DNA of 7,854 nt from Deinococcus sp. (GTDB taxonomy: Bacteria; Deinococcota; Deinococci; Deinococcales; Deinococcaceae): contig NZ_JAGLBG010000099.1 of NCBI RefSeq assembly GCF_018260405.1, positions 1-7,854 on the forward strand, in the 5' to 3' direction. This document shows, in pieces, positions 6,384 to 7,854 of the stretch. How positions within the stretch are numbered: position 1 is the first letter of the stretch; each line of letters opens with the position of its first letter. The position numbers and the translations under genes are program-made. The notes beneath the pieces were generated by a model. It worked only from the letters and a program-made list of their open reading frames with translations. It did not search any database and was not told the origin of the DNA.

Positions 6384-6397
6384 TGAGTTTGTACTCA
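6384..6397. promoter_or_regulatory. Candidate operator upstream of fadN
   Basis: TGAGT-TTGT-ACTCA is a perfect 5-bp-arm dyad 27 bases upstream of the fadN ATG. Next to it on the minus strand is CTAAACTT, also found beside the dyad at 7348-7362. Beta-oxidation genes in many bacteria are controlled by TetR- or GntR-type FadR proteins through palindromic sites, so a FadR-like operator is plausible, but the regulator is not in the window and the arms are short. Confidence 0.4.
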
Positions 6398-6517
6398 GTC
6401 TAAGTTTAGCGGATAGGCGGAACGGATGTCCATGTCAGCAGCCAGACCGTAAGGCCAATGAGTGCCTTGTGAAGCGTGCACGCCGCCAAAGCTCAGGCGT
6501 GGGCCGTCGGGGCGGCA

Positions 6518-6541
6518 AAGGGCAGCGACCTCCTGACCCTT
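6518..6541 (-). terminator. Possible terminator after the secreted protein gene
   Basis: On the minus strand AAGGG-(T)-CAG pairs with CTG-CCCTT around GAGGTCG, eight pairs with one bulge, 30 bases after the stop codon. Only a short T-run (TTT, of which two are in the stem) follows, so strength is uncertain. The spacer 6415-6571 otherwise holds no gene, only a 10-bp palindrome GCGTGCACGC at 6474-6483. Confidence 0.35.
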
Positions 6542-6571
6542 GGTGCGAACCCTTCAGATCATATGCCCAGC

Positions 6572-7075
6572 TCATTTCAAGCTGCTCAGCGCGGCGTCCA
6601 GTGTCTTTTGGTACTTTGGAAGCTGCTTGGTGGTGGCGTTCACAGCCACGATCAGCGGGTGGCGCTTGTCGCTGGTGAAGAGAATGTGGTTGTAAATGGG
6701 CTGGTCGACGGCCTGCATGGTGAATTCCAATTCGTACCAGTCGCGCCCCGACCGTTTTAGGGGGCCGTTTTTCAGATACTTCAGCTCGGGCATCTGTTGC
6801 TGGAACAGTTTGCTCGTGGTCTGCCCGAATTTGTTGAGGTCGGCAGCTTTCAGGGGAGATTTCTGATCGTAGGTAAAGGCGATGTTCACCTGCGTGTCCG
6901 GCGTGGTGTACACGGCTAGCGGCGGGTTGCCACGCGGATACTTGATGGCCACTGTCTCGGCGTCCATCAGCGTGAATCCGGCGGGTACTTCCAGCGAAAG
7001 CGTGGTGCCGGGCACGGTCACGCGGGCGGTCTGAGCCGTACCACTCAGAAGGGCCAGCAAAAGCAGTGGCTTCAT
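6572..7075 (-). CDS. Secreted DcrB/PsbP-like protein, unknown function
   Basis: 167-residue exported protein. The N-terminus MKPLLLLALLSGTAQTA is a Sec signal peptide with probable cleavage after residue 17 and no lipobox. The mature domain has the pattern of small DcrB/DUF1795 or PsbP-like (Mog1-like fold) proteins: LSLEVPAGFTL at the start, an amphipathic stretch, then GRDWYELEFTM, a second strand pair and a C-terminal helix (KYQKTLDAALSSLK). The family assignment is from pattern only and no catalytic residues are apparent. The start is fixed by the signal peptide; there is no ribosome site at the usual distance. Instead ATG overlaps the stop of the fadN-fragment frame (ATGA), and TATTCT lies six bases upstream, so translation may be coupled or leaderless. 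It is flanked by direct repeats of the fadN 5' region. Confidence 0.72.
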   Translation of the reverse strand: MKPLLLLALLSGTAQTARVTVPGTTLSLEVPAGFTLMDAETVAIKYPRGNPPLAVYTTPDTQVNIAFTYDQKSPLKAADLNKFGQTTSKLFQQQMPELKYLKNGPLKRSGRDWYELEFTMQAVDQPIYNHILFTSDKRHPLIVAVNATTKQLPKYQKTLDAALSSLK

Positions 7076-7242
7076 GAATTGAGAATAGCGTGTCCTGTGG
7101 GGAAGTTGCGGTCAGGCTTGTCGGGCAGAACAATCTCCAGCAGCACGGGAATGTCCGCGTTGGCGAGTTGCGCGGCGATAGCGGCTCCCAGCACACCCGC
7201 GCCATTGACGGCAGCTTTTCTTACGGGGTACTTCGTTTGCAT
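7072..7242 (-). pseudogene. Truncated duplicate of the fadN 5' end
   Basis: A 56-codon frame whose residues 8-47 match FadN residues 4-44 almost throughout, including the GAG-[VL]-x-G dinucleotide-binding motif and the LPDKPDRNF stretch. At DNA level 7103-7221 aligns with 6227-6348 with 8 mismatches and one 3-base gap by hand count, about 93% identity. Differences include Ile to Asn in front of the glycine motif and loss of one Leu codon. Homology ends abruptly at 7103, after which 10 unrelated codons run to a TGA overlapping the next start codon. A ribosome site-like AGAAGG precedes its ATG. It cannot bind NAD as a folded domain, so it is a gene remnant, though possibly still translated as a leader peptide. 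Confidence 0.88.
7082..7087 (-). promoter_or_regulatory. Possible -10 element for a leaderless transcript
   Basis: TATTCT on the minus strand matches four of six bases of TATAAT and ends six bases before the ATG at 7075. A -10 directly before the start codon is the usual layout of leaderless genes, common in Deinococcus. No good -35 is seen at 17 bases, so confidence is low. Confidence 0.25.
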
Positions 7243-7347
7243 GTGACCTTCTGGGTAGGTTGAACGTCATCCATTATGAGCTTTTGCCCGCGCTGGGAGA
7301 GAAAAAATCCCCCGGAAAGTAGAAAGGGTGGGGGGCGCGGGGAAATG

Positions 7348-7362
7348 TTGAACTCGGTTCAA
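7348..7362. promoter_or_regulatory. Candidate operator TTGAAC-TCG-GTTCAA
   Basis: A perfect 6-bp-arm palindrome, 105 bases upstream of the fadN-fragment ATG. Its minus-strand upstream flank (CATCCCCTAAACTT) matches that of the fadN dyad (TATCCGCTAAACTT), so it looks like the duplicated fadN control region with a divergent dyad. About 80 bases between it and the fragment are not shared with fadN, including a G-rich run at 7326-7342. Confidence 0.42.
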
Positions 7363-7393
7363 GTTTAGGGGATGAGGGGAGGATTGTCCATGA

Positions 7394-7592
7394 GCGTGCA
7401 GAGGTCAGAGACTGGCCCTGGCACTCTGTAAAGGTCAGGCCGCTCAGTGAGACCCTGTACCGTTTGTGCCCGTCTGGGAAGCGGGGCGCGGCACCCGGTC
7501 GCCCAGTCCACGCCCGGCAGCCCTTTTCTCTCCTGCTCACTCTGCGGGGCAAGCCCTACAAGTGCGCCCGGGTAGGGTTCGACCAGCAACCG
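7394..7592. other. Spacer without a recognisable gene
   Basis: Open frames on both strands here give no recognisable domain and no ribosome site. A TTCGA near 7578 superficially recalls a tRNA T-loop, but no T-stem or cloverleaf forms. The spacer could hold an unannotated small RNA, since a strong plus-strand terminator follows, or decayed sequence. Confidence 0.4.
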
Positions 7593-7619
7593 AAACGCCG
7601 CCCATGTGGACGGCGTTTT
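7593..7619 (+). terminator. Strong Rho-independent terminator-like hairpin
   Basis: AAACGCCG (7593-7600) pairs perfectly with CGGCGTTT (7611-7618), and inner CC/GG can extend the stem; TTTT (7616-7619) closes it on the plus strand. The minus strand also has a shorter TTT, so it may work in both directions. No gene of either orientation clearly ends here. Confidence 0.65.
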
Positions 7620-7680
7620 CGTGAGGTCGCTTCCCCTGGGCTTGGGTTGTTCCGTTGACAAGCCATCTTACAGGGGAAGC

Positions 7681-7777
7681 AAGATGATTGTCACCGAAAA
7701 AATTATTTGTCAAAAATCGAACAAATTATTTGTCACTGCCGTTGACACGTAATTCTTTGCAGATTGACAGATAATTC
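7681..7777. mobile_element. AT-rich multi-repeat block resembling a Tn7/Tn5053-type transposon end
   Basis: AAATTATTTGTCA is exact at 7700-7712 and 7723-7735 (23-base spacing). Reverse-oriented relatives TTGACACGTAATT (7742-7754) and TTGACAGATAATT (7764-7776) follow at 22-base spacing. Partial copies are TGATTGTCA (7685-7693) and TTGACA (7655-7660). GC is about 32%, against about 60% around it. Tandem and inverted TGACA..AATTA units of this kind are typical of TnsB/TniA binding sites at ends of Tn7- and Tn5053-like elements, including type V-K CRISPR-associated transposons. No transposase gene is in the window. Iterons or operators are alternatives. Confidence 0.45.
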
Positions 7778-7854
7778 GTAACTGCTCAGCACGAGAAGTC
7801 GAGTTTGGGTAAGACGCCACGAAAAACGTCAACTAAGCCAGTCCAAATGGATAG
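7778..7854. repeat. Right copy of 77-bp perfect terminal inverted repeat
   Basis: Exact reverse complement of 1-77, starting GTAACTGCTCAGC and running to the last base. It abuts the AT-rich repeat block directly, so the repeated element seems to have inserted into, or to border, that block. A possible start codon (ATGGATAG, last eight bases) could begin a gene outside the window, but this is too short to judge. Confidence 0.95.

Noticed and set aside
7326..7342. G-rich run as a G-quadruplex
   Set aside because: Only three separated G-runs (3, 6, 4) are present; a three-layer quadruplex needs a zero-length loop, so the case is weak.
7540..7592. tRNA-like segment around GGTTCGACC
   Set aside because: The five bases on each side of the putative T-loop do not pair, and no acceptor, D or anticodon stems fit.
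7365..7661. 98-codon minus-strand frame and a 64-codon plus-strand frame (7464-7658) in the right spacer
   Set aside because: No domain, signal peptide or ribosome site; both run through the terminator hairpin.
7742..7776. TTGACA elements at 7742 and 7764 as -35 promoter boxes
   Set aside because: No -10-like hexamer lies 16-18 bases downstream of either, and both are explained as units of the repeat block.
7681..7777. Spaced repeats as a CRISPR array
   Set aside because: Units are 13 bp, in both orientations, imperfect, with about 10-base gaps; CRISPR repeats are longer, in one orientation, with spacers near 30 bases or more.
1..7854. Complete linear replicon with terminal inverted repeats
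   Set aside because: No replication or terminal-protein gene is present, the content is core metabolism, and 77 bases matches an assembler k-mer; a repeat-bounded contig is simpler.

Overview
The window looks like a chromosomal or large-replicon segment of a Deinococcus-type bacterium. The case rests on GC near 60% in the core genes, an inverted-order (FadN-like) beta-oxidation multienzyme next to its thiolase, a starved-of-ribosome-site (possibly leaderless) gene start, and intergenic spacers full of small hairpin-forming repeats. The taxonomic call is an inference from sequence style, not a database match. All recognisable genes are on the minus strand, so the functional order is right to left.

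Ends. Bases 1-77 and 7778-7854 are perfect inverted copies of each other, and identity stops abruptly at base 78. The simplest reading is that this is a whole assembly contig whose ends run exactly one k-mer (77) into two inverted copies of an insertion sequence or similar repeat. Just inside the right end (7681-7777) is an AT-rich block (about 32% GC) of 13-bp repeats in both orientations. It resembles the multiple transposase-binding sites at ends of Tn7/Tn5053-type transposons, including CRISPR-associated ones.

Right part (6358-7680). A secreted protein of the DcrB/PsbP-like type (6572-7075) is bracketed by two directly repeated copies of the start of fadN. One is the real gene start; the other is a 5' fragment (7072-7242) about 93% identical over 119 aligned bases. 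The fragment still encodes a 56-residue open frame that overlaps the start codon of the secreted protein by ATGA. Upstream regions of both copies carry a dyad next to a shared CTAAACTT sequence. Bases 7394-7592 hold no convincing gene, but a strong hairpin with T4 stands at 7593-7619.

Centre (1059-6357). A fatty-acid beta-oxidation cluster reads fadN-like (3-hydroxyacyl-CoA dehydrogenase/enoyl-CoA hydratase), a membrane-anchored alpha/beta hydrolase, a small low-GC DUF6881-like gene coupled to it by ATGA overlap, then fadA (3-ketoacyl-CoA thiolase), ending in a good Rho-independent terminator at 1059-1087. FadN and FadA together supply hydration, oxidation and thiolysis; the acyl-CoA dehydrogenase and ligase steps are not in the window.

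Left part (91-1058). A repeat-rich spacer with several hairpins separates the cluster from a short lipoprotein gene of unknown function, whose upstream region has two dyad symmetries.
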